A stretch of DNA of 64,000 nt from Bacillus nakamurai (GCF_001584325.1 NZ_LSAZ01000003.1:1-64000); one strand, 5' to 3'; counted from the stretch's first letter, positions 36,147 through 44,561 are shown. The notes: generated by a model not told the origin, from the sequence alone. Program-made: numbers and translations.

Positions 36147-36221
36147 TCCACAGTAGCTCAGTGGTAGAGCTATCGGCTGTTAACCGATCGGTCGCAGGTT
36201 CGAATCCTGCCTGTGGAGCCA
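36147..36221 (+). tRNA. tRNA-Asn(GTT)
   Basis: TCCACAG acceptor pairs with CTGTGGA, anticodon loop CTGTTAA, T-loop GGTTCGAATCC, encoded CCA. First of seven trnS genes. Confidence 0.97.
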
Positions 36222-36224
36222 TAT

Positions 36225-36315
36225 GGAGAAGTACTCAAGTGGCTGAAGAGGCGCCCCTGCTAAGGGTGTAGGTCGTGTAAGCGGCGCGAGGGTTCAAATC
36301 CCTCCTTCTCCGCCA
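36225..36315 (+). tRNA. tRNA-Ser(GCT)
   Basis: GGAGAAG/CTTCTCC acceptor stem, long variable arm, anticodon GCT in CCTGCTAAG, encoded CCA. Confidence 0.97.
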
Positions 36316-36335
36316 GATAAGTTCTCAACCAGACG

Positions 36336-36410
36336 GGCCCGTTGGTCAAGCGGTTAAGACACCGCCCTTTCACGGCGGTAACACGGGTTCGAATCCCGTA
36401 CGGGTCACCA
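36336..36410 (+). tRNA. tRNA-Glu(TTC)
   Basis: GGCCCGT/ACGGGTC acceptor stem, anticodon TTC in CTTTCAC, T-loop GGTTCGAATCC, encoded CCA. Confidence 0.97.
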
Positions 36411-36421
36411 TTTACCTTCGT

Positions 36422-36496
36422 TGGGCTATAGCCAAGCGGTAAGGCAACGGACTTTGACTCCGTCATGCGTTGGTTCGAATCCAGCTAGCCCAGCCA
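36422..36496 (+). tRNA. tRNA-Gln(TTG)
   Basis: TGGGCTA/TAGCCCA acceptor stem, anticodon TTG in CTTTGAC, encoded CCA. Confidence 0.97.
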
Positions 36497-36527
36497 TTTT
36501 ATTTTTAAAGAATCACTTTTATAGAGC

Positions 36528-36603
36528 GAGCCATTAGCTCAGTTGGTAGAGCATCTGACTTTTAATCAGAGGGTCGAAGGTTCGAGTCCTTCATGGCTCA
36601 CCA
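36528..36603 (+). tRNA. tRNA-Lys(TTT)
   Basis: GAGCCAT/ATGGCTC acceptor stem, anticodon TTT in CTTTTAA, encoded CCA. Confidence 0.97.
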
Positions 36604-36612
36604 TTTGTTTAC

Positions 36613-36694
36613 GCGGGTGTGGCGGAATTGGCAGACGCGCTAGACTTAGGATCTAGTGTCTTACGACGTGGGGGTTCGAGTCCCTTCACCCGCA
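36613..36694 (+). tRNA. tRNA-Leu(TAG)
   Basis: GCGGGTG/CACCCGC acceptor stem, anticodon TAG in CTTAGGA, long variable arm, no encoded CCA. Confidence 0.96.
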
Positions 36695-36757
36695 CTTTAT
36701 TTTTAAAGTGTTTATCACTAGCTTACATGCCTAGTGGAAAAACAATTTCATAGTCAC

Positions 36758-36880
<123 letters not shown>

Positions 36881-36950
36881 GTGTCTTTCGAAAAAAGATG
36901 TTTTGTGACCAAAAGTGTCCACTAACTTAAAGTGAGTTATCTAATTTATC

Positions 36951-37046
36951 TGCCATTTCTTTTTGTTTGGATATAAATGTCCGTATACGTTAATCGTTGT
37001 TCTCACTGAAGCATGTCCTAAGCGTCCCTTTATTGTAATGTAATCT
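36951..37046 (-). pseudogene. 3' end of an ICEBs1-type integrase gene
   Basis: About 96 bases nearly identical to 50374-50469, encoding the integrase C-terminus (…GHLYPNKKKW…). The sequence then jumps to a Rap phosphatase C-terminus, so everything between int and rapI has been deleted. Confidence 0.8.
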
Positions 37047-37062
37047 AATTGGTTTTAAATCG

Positions 37063-37254
37063 GTGTCTCTGAGAATGTTCGGAGACATTGAAAATTTTGC
37101 AATCAGAGTAGCGGATTATTTTTATGGTAAAGGGGATTTAACGCGTTCCAATGAATATTATCGACTGAGTATTGAAGCGAGACGAAAAATAAAAAAAGGG
37201 GAGATTATTAATGAAGATCAGCCGGACTTTGTTTACAGTGATTTTATTGGGTAG
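37063..37254 (+). pseudogene. C-terminal fragment of RapI-like phosphatase/peptide receptor
   Basis: Encodes ENFAIRVADYFYGKGDLTRSNEYYRLSIEARRKIKKGEII, the last TPR and tail of RapI. About 330 N-terminal residues are missing. It overlaps phrI, as intact rapI does. Confidence 0.85.
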
Positions 37255-37336
37255 CATAGTAGGAGTGATTTTAACAAATGATGGCCCTGTTATCAAAGCT
37301 CCTTTTCATGTTGCTGATGACAGAGTAGGTGCTTAG
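37211..37336 (+). CDS. phrI: PhrI-like signalling peptide precursor (DRVGA)
   Basis: A 41-residue pre-peptide starting at ATG 37211: charged N-terminus, hydrophobic export segment (residues 6-22), and a C-terminus ending ADDRVGA, where DRVGA is the ICEBs1 PhrI pentapeptide. It would be exported by Sec and re-imported by Opp to inhibit RapI. Its own rapI partner is reduced to a fragment, so the peptide is probably an orphan unless a RapI exists elsewhere. Confidence 0.85.
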   Translation: MKISRTLFTVILLGSIVGVILTNDGPVIKAPFHVADDRVGA

Positions 37337-37372
37337 AAGTGAAGTGAGAAAATCAAACATGATCGTAAGAGA

Positions 37373-37407
37373 AAAAACATACCAAAGAATTGGTATGTTT
37401 TTTATTT
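37373..37407. terminator. Bidirectional terminator after phrI
   Basis: AAAAAACATACCAA paired with TTGGTATGTTTTTT around AGAA; it lies between phrI and the convergent membrane protein gene. Confidence 0.9.
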
Positions 37408-37425
37408 ATAAAAATTCTTCATTTG

Positions 37426-37794
37426 TTAATAAGTTGTTTTTTTTCTTATTATAAATAATAAACTTTCGAATAACAAATAAATCAAAGGTGCTATTAAAAC
37501 AAAGAGAGAGTGAGAGATAGCATATGGTAACAGCAAGTAAATTAATAGTTTTAATATTATTAAAGAGTATTTCTTGAATCTCCATATCTCACCTAATTTA
37601 TCTGTGATGAAAGATAAGATAAGGCCAATCGTTAAATATCCAAATAATATGTAAAAGTAAATAGCGAGATAATACTGATAAGATATTATAGGGATACTTT
37701 CCGGTGTAGTTCTTAATGCCAAATAATAAACAAACAAAAATAAGACTGAAGAAATCAAAGTTAAAATGAGATGTTTATATAAGAACTTTTTCAT
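37426..37794 (-). CDS. Unknown four-TM membrane protein
   Basis: A 122-residue very hydrophobic protein with four TM segments (about 8-27, 41-63, 75-95, 98-116) and a basic C-terminus (RKKTTY). An AGGTG site precedes ATG 37794. No family recognised. It is A+T-rich cargo of the first island segment. Confidence 0.65.
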   Translation of the reverse strand: MKKFLYKHLILTLISSVLFLFVYYLALRTTPESIPIISYQYYLAIYFYILFGYLTIGLILSFITDKLGEIWRFKKYSLIILKLLIYLLLPYAISHSLFVLIAPLIYLLFESLLFIIRKKTTY

Positions 37795-37929
37795 TTTTTC
37801 ACCTGCCTATTATATGATTTAAACATTTTTGGGATACTATTTCAATAGTATATAACTCTTGATTATTTTCATGAAATATAATATCCTTATAATTACATAT
37901 ATTAAATAATTTTACTAAGGAGTGATTCT

Positions 37930-39246
37930 GTGTATATTAAGAAGGTTATTTCCTTTCTTATACCATTGTACTTTTTATTAGGGCTTAGTGTAGTTCATGC
38001 TGAAGAGAAATATGGAGTAAAAGGAACTGATTATCGGGTAACAAGTGACACTGTTAAGTTAACATGGAGTGGCGCGTCTAAAGAATATGAAATATTTAAA
38101 GACGGTAAATTAATTTATAATGGATCAGAAAAACAGTTTGTAGATAAAAAACTGAAAAGTGGTACTCAATATCATTATATCATTGCTGCTAAAGATAAAA
38201 GTCTTAAACATAGTACTGCAGATGTTAAAGTGATTACAAAAAATCCCAGTGCATTTTCAAGTTTGTCTATTTCAAGTGAAAATAATAATAAACTTCATCC
38301 AATATCCCTTAATGCTATAGCTTATAATGATCGCGTTGAATTAAGATGGGACAGCTCATTACCTGATGATGATCACATAATCGAGTTATATAGAGATGGA
38401 AAACTTGTAAGTGAATTTAAAGATGACCATACATATATTGATAGTGATGTTAAATCAAACAAAACTTACAGTTATAACTTAGTCGGCAAACAAAAATTGT
38501 CTGATGATAAAATAAAAGAAATCAAACAGACTTATAAAAAGGCCGGAGAAAAAATAACCAAGGAAATGGAAGAAGATTTATTTTATAATAAATTTCAACT
38601 GGGTCGTTCTGCAACAACATTGTCTGGTAATATGAGTCTAAAAAATGTTAAAGAGTTTTCTGCACTAGCAGCAACAAAAAAGTATGCTTTTAAATACATG
38701 ACTTTTATTCCTGATAAAACTGCAACACCTCCGGCTCCAGGAGTAACTTATAAATTCAAAGGTGATAATAGGGGATTTGATTTTACTTCCAACAAATATA
38801 GAACACGTACGATTCTAACAACCACTTTTGGTTCGGGAACATCACATAGTTTATCTAAGAGTGTAGGGCAAACTCATAGGCTTAACAAAGATGGAACTGT
38901 TGACAAAGCAACGGCTTCTTCAAAAGATATTACTTCGAAAGTGATAGAAAAAAACAACAAGGATTATATTTCAGTTAAAGTTAATCACCATGTAGGTATT
39001 CCATTTAAAATTTATGGATTAGTATCTCCACCAGCTATCGACTATGATTATGTTGCATCAGTTCATAAAAATGGAAGTTTTCAAATAACAGGTAATCATG
39101 ATAAGGCTCCTTCTCATGAGATGTACGCCTATATACCAAATACAGCTGCAGAAGCTTTAATCATTATTCAAGATAAAAATAAAGGATTTAAATATCTCTT
39201 CCCTACATACTCTCAAACAAAGATTTATTTCAATTGGATAAACTAA
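37930..39246 (+). CDS. Secreted protein with two Fn3-like domains and a DUF3238-like C-terminus
   Basis: A 438-residue exported protein from GTG 37930 (AAGGAG site). Signal peptide at residues 1-24 (cleavage after VHA). Two Fn3-like repeats cover about 35-105 (VTSDTVKLTWSGASKEYEIFKDGK) and 115-185 (DRVELRWDSS...IELYRDGK). The C-terminal domain (about 270-435) has GDNRGFDFTSNKYRTRTI and NGSFQITGNHDKAPSHEMY, which align with GDAREFTPYAVNTMRSRLEQEV and NGVTHIDGSHDGFPCYEFY of the two proteins at 41518-42829. It appears to be an extracellular, modular version of the same domain. Function unknown. Confidence 0.75.
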   Translation: MYIKKVISFLIPLYFLLGLSVVHAEEKYGVKGTDYRVTSDTVKLTWSGASKEYEIFKDGKLIYNGSEKQFVDKKLKSGTQYHYIIAAKDKSLKHSTADVKVITKNPSAFSSLSISSENNNKLHPISLNAIAYNDRVELRWDSSLPDDDHIIELYRDGKLVSEFKDDHTYIDSDVKSNKTYSYNLVGKQKLSDDKIKEIKQTYKKAGEKITKEMEEDLFYNKFQLGRSATTLSGNMSLKNVKEFSALAATKKYAFKYMTFIPDKTATPPAPGVTYKFKGDNRGFDFTSNKYRTRTILTTTFGSGTSHSLSKSVGQTHRLNKDGTVDKATASSKDITSKVIEKNNKDYISVKVNHHVGIPFKIYGLVSPPAIDYDYVASVHKNGSFQITGNHDKAPSHEMYAYIPNTAAEALIIIQDKNKGFKYLFPTYSQTKIYFNWIN

Positions 39247-39282
39247 TATAAACAAATTTTAAGAGTAGGCTATGCCTACTCT

Positions 39283-39556
39283 ACCCTAAAAAGAGTATCC
39301 TTCTTCAAAAGTTATTCGTAAGGGACATGTCCTGTATTTGTTTTAAGGGCTTTTATAATGATTTATATCAGTAATTGGTATTCTATTTGACTCCTTGAAA
39401 AAAAATTCAGAAAAGAATAATGACTGCTTTTCAAGCATGTGCTAAATTTTCAGTGAGGTCATAACAAGCAAGCTTTTCTTCTTGTAGAATAAGCAGCCAT
39501 GTAAACCAGTGTCACTTCTGTTTAATTATCTAAACAGATACAAATCGGGACACCAT
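39283..39556. other. A+T-rich interval without a recognisable gene
   Basis: After the hairpin AGAGTAGGC/GCCTACTCT (39262-39282) no open frame with a start signal is convincing on either strand. Confidence 0.5.
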
Positions 39557-39665
39557 TTTTTAACCATAATTCATGAAAATAAATAGAAAATATAGAAAAT
39601 GACAGTTAAGAGTATAATGAAAATAAGCTTTCATAACCAATGATACGGATTCACAATGTTGAGGG
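39557..39665 (+). repeat. Decayed attR-type flank
   Basis: Matches 50132-50237 (AACCATAATTCAT..., then ATGAAAATAAGCTTTCATAA, CCAATGATACGGATT and ACAATGTTGAGGG) but the similarity ends exactly in the anticodon-loop core TTGAGGG. It looks like a right element end whose tRNA half has been lost. Confidence 0.7.
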
Positions 39666-39770
39666 ACTCGAACAGAAGATACAGAACTATTATCTTCTTT
39701 TATTTTTGCTAAGGTTTTTTTATCTCTCTAGACGTATCCATGACATGACATCAATGACATGTTCGCTAAG

Positions 39771-39932
39771 CTACCCGTACCCAATAGATAAGAGAACAGG
39801 CTTATTCTCTCTTTTCGCCTTTTCAAATGCTTCATCGCACCACGGATACCAATCCACGGGATTATAAGCATGTTGGAGTAAGTACGGTGACTTCTCAGTG
39901 ATTAAACTATTGGGTACTTTTTTATTTGGCAT
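39771..39932 (-). pseudogene. N-terminal fragment of a YyaL-type thioredoxin-domain protein
   Basis: From ATG 39932 (GGAAGGTG site) it reads [20 protein letters not shown], then [11 protein letters not shown] and [12 protein letters not shown]. This is the highly conserved start of the DUF255/YyaL family. It then stops where the CHWCHVM motif should follow. Only about 53 of some 680 codons remain. Confidence 0.75.
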
Positions 39933-39968
39933 GGGATCACCTTCCTTCTTTTTAGATTTTGACTTGAT

Positions 39969-40175
39969 TCACCAAGCAAACTTTGTGAATTCCTGTTGTC
40001 CTTGGCATGATAAAAGGTTCATGTGCTCCATTTTATACTCTACTACAAATAAGGGGAGCTGAAAGAATGAGGCGATTTGTTTTAATGTCCAATTTTGCAA
40101 GTTTGGTAATTCGTTGGAAATGACGTGGTCGGGTAAAAGTAATTCAGTTGCAAAGGCATTGGCTTGTATTTCCAA
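39969..40175 (-). pseudogene. C-terminal fragment of an ImmA-type metallopeptidase
   Basis: EIQANAFATELLLPDHVISN is the conserved segment after the HExxH of ImmA/IrrE proteases, which cleave ICEBs1-type repressors. The active-site part is missing. The fragment abuts a transposase remnant. Confidence 0.65.
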
Positions 40176-40180
40176 CTATG

Positions 40181-40500
40181 TATCAATTCTTTATCCACTT
40201 TACGCTCAGCCCTAACATTTATGCGGTGGATAATTTGTATAAGCAGCTCAATCAGACCGTCTGTAATTTCTGCTCTTCGAAGCCAAAAGAAGGAAGATAA
40301 AAGTGTGTAGCGAATCTGGGGTGGATGCCTGCGCAGTTCACGAATATCCTTGGTTGCCGTACGCTTTCTGTATTTCTTTAAAATCTTTGGTGATATATCG
40401 CTAAATATATCATAAGGTAATTGCAAATCTTTTATGGTTTGAAGTTTATGTAGTTCTTTGAAGACTGTTTCTAATCCAATGCGTCCTTGGCTCCAGTTAC
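40181..40500 (-). pseudogene. Tn3-family transposase fragment
   Basis: SQGRIGLETVFKELHKLQ, DIRELRRHPPQIRYTLLSSF and AEITDGLIELLIQIIHRINV, then VRAERKVDKEL are typical of the N-terminal third of Tn3-family transposases. The fragment begins after an in-frame stop and ends in a fusion with the ImmA remnant at about 40178. Confidence 0.75.
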
Positions 40501-40756
40501 TCTATTCCGCAATCGGGCCAGTTATGGAATAACACCTTTAAAGAAAATTGGATATCTATGTTAAAGTTTAAAAGAGATTGTGAAGTTTTGTACTTAAGCA
40601 AACAGCGCAGATTAGCAATAAGGAAATCAAATTTATATAGTTTTTTGTCCATAAATGTTCCATTGTAATGTAATCCTTCTTTCTATCGGTTCAATAAGTT
40701 GAGAATGAAAAGCTCGCATCAATTGGGTTCTTACTACCCAGTAGCGAGATATGCGA
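40501..40756. other. Interval without a recognisable gene
   Basis: No supported gene on either strand between the Tn3 fragment and the azoR terminator. Confidence 0.5.
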
Positions 40757-40797
40757 ATAAAAAAGCAGTACCACTGGTGTAAAAGTGTTGGTACTGC
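40757..40797 (-). terminator. azoR terminator
   Basis: Minus strand GCAGTACCAA...GTGGTACTGC stem, then TTTTTTATT. Confidence 0.85.
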
Positions 40798-40819
40798 CAT
40801 ATGAAAAGTGTTTTGCTAA

Positions 40820-41446
40820 TTAGAACGTATTTGCTACTTTAACAGCCTTTTCAAGCCCTGTGGCAATAATTTCTTCTGCTTTATCTGGGAATTGATTGTG
40901 ACCTTCAATCACTATTTTCTCTATATCTTTTACACCGAAGAAGCTCATCATACTTGCTACATATTTAACAGCCATTTCTACTTCAGCTTTTGGTCCTTCA
41001 GAATATACACCGCCACTTGCGTTTAATATTGCAATTTTCTTATTTCCAATAAGACCCACTGAACCTTCTGGTGTATATTTAAATGTTTTACCTGCTCGGT
41101 TTAAATAATCAATATATGTGTGTAGTACAGCTGGAATTGTTAAGTTCCATAATGGGAATCCAAACACAACTTTATCAGCTGCAAGGAATTGATCTAAATA
41201 TTTATCAGCAACAGCAACTGCTTTTGCTTCTTCTGCTGTTAAATCAAGTCCTCTACTAGCCTTAAATGTACCGTTAATCATATCTACTCCTACATATGGC
41301 AATTCTTCCTTATATAAATCAAGTTCTACCACTGTATCATTTGGATGTGATTCTTTATAGCTTGTTAAAAAAGCCTCATATAATTTCACACTCACTGCTT
41401 GGTTTGCGGGGCGATTGTTTGCTTTTACAAATAAAACTGTTGTCAT
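40820..41446 (-). CDS. azoR: FMN-dependent NADH azoreductase
   Basis: A 208-residue flavodoxin-fold NADH:quinone/azo reductase. Motifs VLFVKANNRPANQAVSVKLYEAF (phosphate loop), FGFPLWNLTIPAVLHTYIDYLNRAGKTFKY (flavin site) and NASGGVYSEGP. Such enzymes detoxify quinones and azo compounds. AAGAGAATGACA precedes ATG 41446. It lies downstream of two DUF3238 genes and a divergent marR gene, suggesting one regulon. Confidence 0.92.
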   Translation of the reverse strand: MTTVLFVKANNRPANQAVSVKLYEAFLTSYKESHPNDTVVELDLYKEELPYVGVDMINGTFKASRGLDLTAEEAKAVAVADKYLDQFLAADKVVFGFPLWNLTIPAVLHTYIDYLNRAGKTFKYTPEGSVGLIGNKKIAILNASGGVYSEGPKAEVEMAVKYVASMMSFFGVKDIEKIVIEGHNQFPDKAEEIIATGLEKAVKVANTF

Positions 41447-41517
41447 TCTCTTTTCCTCCTGTTACTCACTCTTATGTTGTTATATATTTATTCACTAAAA
41501 AGGGAATCCTATTGTCT

Positions 41518-42102
41518 TTACAATACCTTTTTAAAACTATATTCCATGTCTCCACCTAGAGCTTCAGCAGTATCACCAGTTTCTCTGAAGTCATGTGTAT
41601 GAATCTTCTCAAACGGACCAAAGTTTACTTGCTTATAAAATTCATAACAAGGGAATCCGTCATGTGCACCTTGAATATCGACAGTACCATCTTTTTTGAC
41701 ATGTACAGTTAATAGATAATCAACGGGAGGTGCATATATATTTAATGGGTTGCTAGCACTAGCACTCATTTGAAATTTGACGTCATCTGACCTCCATACA
41801 ACATCAGTGCACAAAATACCTTCCGTACTAGCTTTTCCTGTTCTTTTAATAACGGAACCATCAGGAGTTGTGATTCTTTCTGTTGTTATGCCAGTATTCG
41901 CATATGTGAAGATTTCTTTTTTATAAAAATCTACAACTACTTCTTGTTCAATTCTGGAACGCATAGCGTTTACAGCATATGGTGTAAATTCACGTGAGTC
42001 ACCTTCGAATTGAATCACGTTTCCTGTTTGAGTATCCTTCTTAGGTTCAGTCCAAGATATTGGAATAAATACACTTGCTCTAACTTTAACGATATTAGTC
42101 AT
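41518..42102 (-). CDS. DUF3238-type protein, paralogue A
   Basis: A 194-residue protein from ATG 42102 (AGAGGTG site): MTNIVKVRASVFIPISWTEP, FTPYAVNAMRSRIEQEVVVDFY, ASASNPLNIYAPPVDYLL, GAHDGFPCYEFYKQVNFGPFE and HTHDFRETGDTAEALGGDMEYSF. No signal peptide or TM segment. About 70 percent similar by eye to its neighbour at 42245. Function unknown. Confidence 0.78.
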   Translation of the reverse strand: MTNIVKVRASVFIPISWTEPKKDTQTGNVIQFEGDSREFTPYAVNAMRSRIEQEVVVDFYKKEIFTYANTGITTERITTPDGSVIKRTGKASTEGILCTDVVWRSDDVKFQMSASASNPLNIYAPPVDYLLTVHVKKDGTVDIQGAHDGFPCYEFYKQVNFGPFEKIHTHDFRETGDTAEALGGDMEYSFKKVL

Positions 42103-42244
42103 GAGACACACCTCTATGATCTTTAATTTTACTTTGGATAATAATATTGACCTATTGAGCAAAACAGATCGCAATTTCTTTCGTATAAATAATTGCTTTT
42201 CCTTTAATATTTGCTGCTTGTAAACTTCTATTTAGTATTTATAT

Positions 42245-42829
42245 CTAGATTGTCGCTTTAAAACTGTATTCCATTTCCCCAGCTAGCGCTGCTGGAGTGT
42301 CACCAGTTTTTCTGAAATCATGTGTATATATTAATTCAAAAGGATCAAAATCTGTTTGTTTATAAAATTCATAGCAAGGGAACCCATCATGGGAACCATC
42401 AATATGTGTAACCCCATTTTTGTTAACGTTTATAGTTAATACATAGTCAGCTGCAGGTGCTGCGGTATTTAATGGATTACTAGCACTTGCTCTCATTTCA
42501 AAAGAAACTTCATCAGAGCTCCACACAACATTAGTACATTCAATGTTTTCTGTACCTGCTTTTCCTTTTTTATAATCAATAGACCCATCTGGATTTGTAA
42601 TTTTTACAGTTACGATACAAGCATTTTCGTATGAGAAAATTTCTTTTTTATAAAAGTCAATAATCACTTCTTGCTCTAATCTTGACCGCATGGTGTTTAC
42701 AGCGTATGGTGTAAATTCACGTGCATCACCAGTGTATTCGAATATCTTTTCTGTTGCAGGATCTTTAATAGGTTCCAACCATGCATACGGTGCAAATACA
42801 CTTCCTCTAATTTTAACGATGTTAGCCAT
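42245..42829 (-). CDS. DUF3238-type protein, paralogue B
   Basis: A 194-residue paralogue of the downstream protein with the same blocks (FTPYAVNTMRSRLEQEVIIDFY, GSHDGFPCYEFYKQTDFDPFE). Tandem duplication is evident. A GGAGGTTTTTC site precedes ATG 42829. Its promoter lies between two inverted repeats shared with marR. Confidence 0.78.
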   Translation of the reverse strand: MANIVKIRGSVFAPYAWLEPIKDPATEKIFEYTGDAREFTPYAVNTMRSRLEQEVIIDFYKKEIFSYENACIVTVKITNPDGSIDYKKGKAGTENIECTNVVWSSDEVSFEMRASASNPLNTAAPAADYVLTINVNKNGVTHIDGSHDGFPCYEFYKQTDFDPFELIYTHDFRKTGDTPAALAGEMEYSFKATI

Positions 42830-42890
42830 GAAAAACCTCCATAATTTGTTAGTTTATTTCGGTAAATCTTATTCCTTTTATAATTGGAAT

Positions 42891-42959
42891 ATAGTCAATT
42901 TGATTGACTATATTTCGTATAGTACAATAAGATTCAAATGTAGTCAACTTAATTGACTT
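42891..42959. promoter_or_regulatory. Two MarR-type operators
   Basis: ATAGTCAA-TTTGA-TTGACTAT at 42891-42911 is a perfect inverted repeat, and TAGTCAA-CTTAA-TTGACTT at 42941-42959 is a near copy. Both lie between the divergent marR and DUF3238 genes, as expected for autoregulated MarR control. Confidence 0.75.
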
Positions 42960-42979
42960 TGTTTATGGAGGTTTTATGT

Positions 42980-43453
42980 ATGAATCATCAAGTATTTAGT
43001 GAATTAGATCTTACATCACTTTTGTCATTATCTTTTAGTGCATCGATTAATGAACTCCATGACAAATTAAGTGAATTGGGATTTGGAGATATTAGGCCTG
43101 TACATGGTTTTATGTTCAAATGTATCACTCCTAATGGAGCAACAGGTATAGAACTAGCCGAATATTTAGGAATTACAAAGCAAGCTGTGAGTAAAATGGT
43201 AGATTATCTTGAGAAAAGTGGTTATGTAATGCGCAAAACTCATCCCACTGATAAGAGAGGGAAAATTATTGTTTTGACCGAACAAGGTTGGTTAGTAGTA
43301 CAAGCGAAAGAGAAAATACTAACTGAGATTGAGCAACGTTGGATTGAAAACATAGGTGCTGAACGAATGCAAATGCTAAAAGAAGATTTATCAAAATTAG
43401 TTTTTGAAGAAAATGAGGGTAAACTATCATCGAGGTTAAGACCTGTCTGGTAA
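42980..43453 (+). CDS. MarR-family transcriptional regulator
   Basis: A 157-residue winged-helix regulator from ATG 42980 (GGAGGTTTTATGT site). HTH: NGATGIELAEYLGITKQAVSKMVDYLEKSGYV; wing: MRKTHPTDKRGKIIVLTEQG. A single Cys (MFKCITP) could be redox-active. Divergent from the DUF3238/azoR unit and flanked by its likely operators. The ligand may be an electrophile or quinone, inferred from azoR. Confidence 0.88.
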   Translation: MNHQVFSELDLTSLLSLSFSASINELHDKLSELGFGDIRPVHGFMFKCITPNGATGIELAEYLGITKQAVSKMVDYLEKSGYVMRKTHPTDKRGKIIVLTEQGWLVVQAKEKILTEIEQRWIENIGAERMQMLKEDLSKLVFEENEGKLSSRLRPVW

Positions 43454-43708
43454 TTATAAAGGTGGGAACTTTTAATCGTGTTTAAATTCGTACTAACAGT
43501 ACAGCAATCCTGTAATTATAATTAGCAGCAAGGTTTGTGAAGAATTGTACGGGAGCGTTAGTTCAAGAAAAACAAGCTAAATTGCATTGGTGGTTCTATT
43601 TTCGTTGTTCCATTAAAGGGCGCGATTCTTGAATACAGAGGACTCTAGGAGTATCAGAAGGGTTTGCATAAAAGAGAATGCAGTCCGTTTCAATATTGTC
43701 TTCAACTA

Positions 43709-44180
43709 TTAAGAAATTTTGTCCGATAATATTATTTCTGCCGCAAATAGATTTGCCTGATGTTCAAGTTTATCTTTCAAGACACTTGAACATTTCTTTT
43801 TTAACTCGTCTATGAATTTAATTCCATTTTTTAGTGCTTTCTTAATTAATAAAGCAGTTTCTTCATCAAATTCACCGTTATTCATAAAAAGGAGTGTATC
43901 TTCATCCTTTAATTCCAGGATGGCTTCATTAATTGTTTTGTTAAGCAGATTATTGTCATTAGATTCTTTGTTTTGGTTCACTTGTTCTTTTCCTAATAAG
44001 TAATCTGTTGTTACATCGTAGACGTCACTGATTTTTTTCAAAGTAGACGTATCGGGGTCTCTGTAAATCTCTTTCATAATTAGATAATGTGTTTTTGGAT
44101 ATTCCGATTTTATTAGCAGCTTGTTGTTGATTCCAACCTAAGTTTTCTCTACATATTTTTAATCTTTGACCTAATGTCAT
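43709..44180 (-). pseudogene. Frameshifted ImmR-like repressor fused to an ImmA tail
   Basis: First frame from ATG 44180: MTLGQRLKICRENLGWNQQQ...SNYERDL (XRE helix-turn-helix). It then shifts frame at about 44075 and continues YRDPDTSTLKKISDVYDVTTDYLLG, LLNKTINEAILELKDEDTLL and GEFDEETALLIKKALKNGIK. This is the ICEBs1 ImmR pattern. The end (KLEHQANLFAAEIILSD) matches ImmA rather than ImmR, indicating a deletion fusion. Element immunity is therefore probably lost here. Confidence 0.75.
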
Positions 44181-44195
44181 ATTGTTTTCACTCCA

Positions 44196-44267
44196 CGAAA
44201 AGTTGATTATGAAAAGAATAATACCACTATGAGTTGATTTTTTCATTTTAGTTAACGAAAAGTTGAT
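44196..44267 (-). promoter_or_regulatory. Direct repeats upstream of the immR remnant
   Basis: CGAAAAGTTGAT occurs at 44196-44207 and 44256-44267, with a partial GAGTTGAT at 44231-44238. They are likely the repressor-binding sites of the old immR/xis control region. Confidence 0.5.
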
Positions 44268-44285
44268 ATATAATATTGACATCAA

Positions 44286-44561
44286 CGTTACGTTGTTTTA
44301 AAAGGCTCAAAAAAAGTAGCTCTTTTAGCCACCTATCCAACGGTTCAATCTGGATTATTTCAAGAAACCTTAATGAGAGAAGGTTATGATTTTTTACACC
44401 ATCCTCATACATTGACTCCTTTCACCTTGAATTTTTTTATAGTGGTGAATTTTTGTCCTTTGCGTGCCTTAAAAAATCCCCTCAAGTATGTAACAGCCAC
44501 TTCTGAAAAGTGGTTTTTTACACTGTCTACTTAGAGGGGATAATATCAAGATAGCCGATTT
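44286..44561 (+). other. Fragmentary sequence and hairpin between immR remnant and bacteriocin-like locus
   Basis: One frame reads VALLATYPTVQSGLFQETLMREGYDFL, a possible racemase-type fragment without a start; the match is weak. CCACTT-CTGA-AAAGTGG followed by TTTTTT at about 44500-44520 is a terminator-like hairpin. Confidence 0.3.

Noticed and set aside
39640-39867. 75-codon plus-strand frame
   Set aside because: Runs antisense through the recognisable YyaL fragment and across the att remnant; no start signal.
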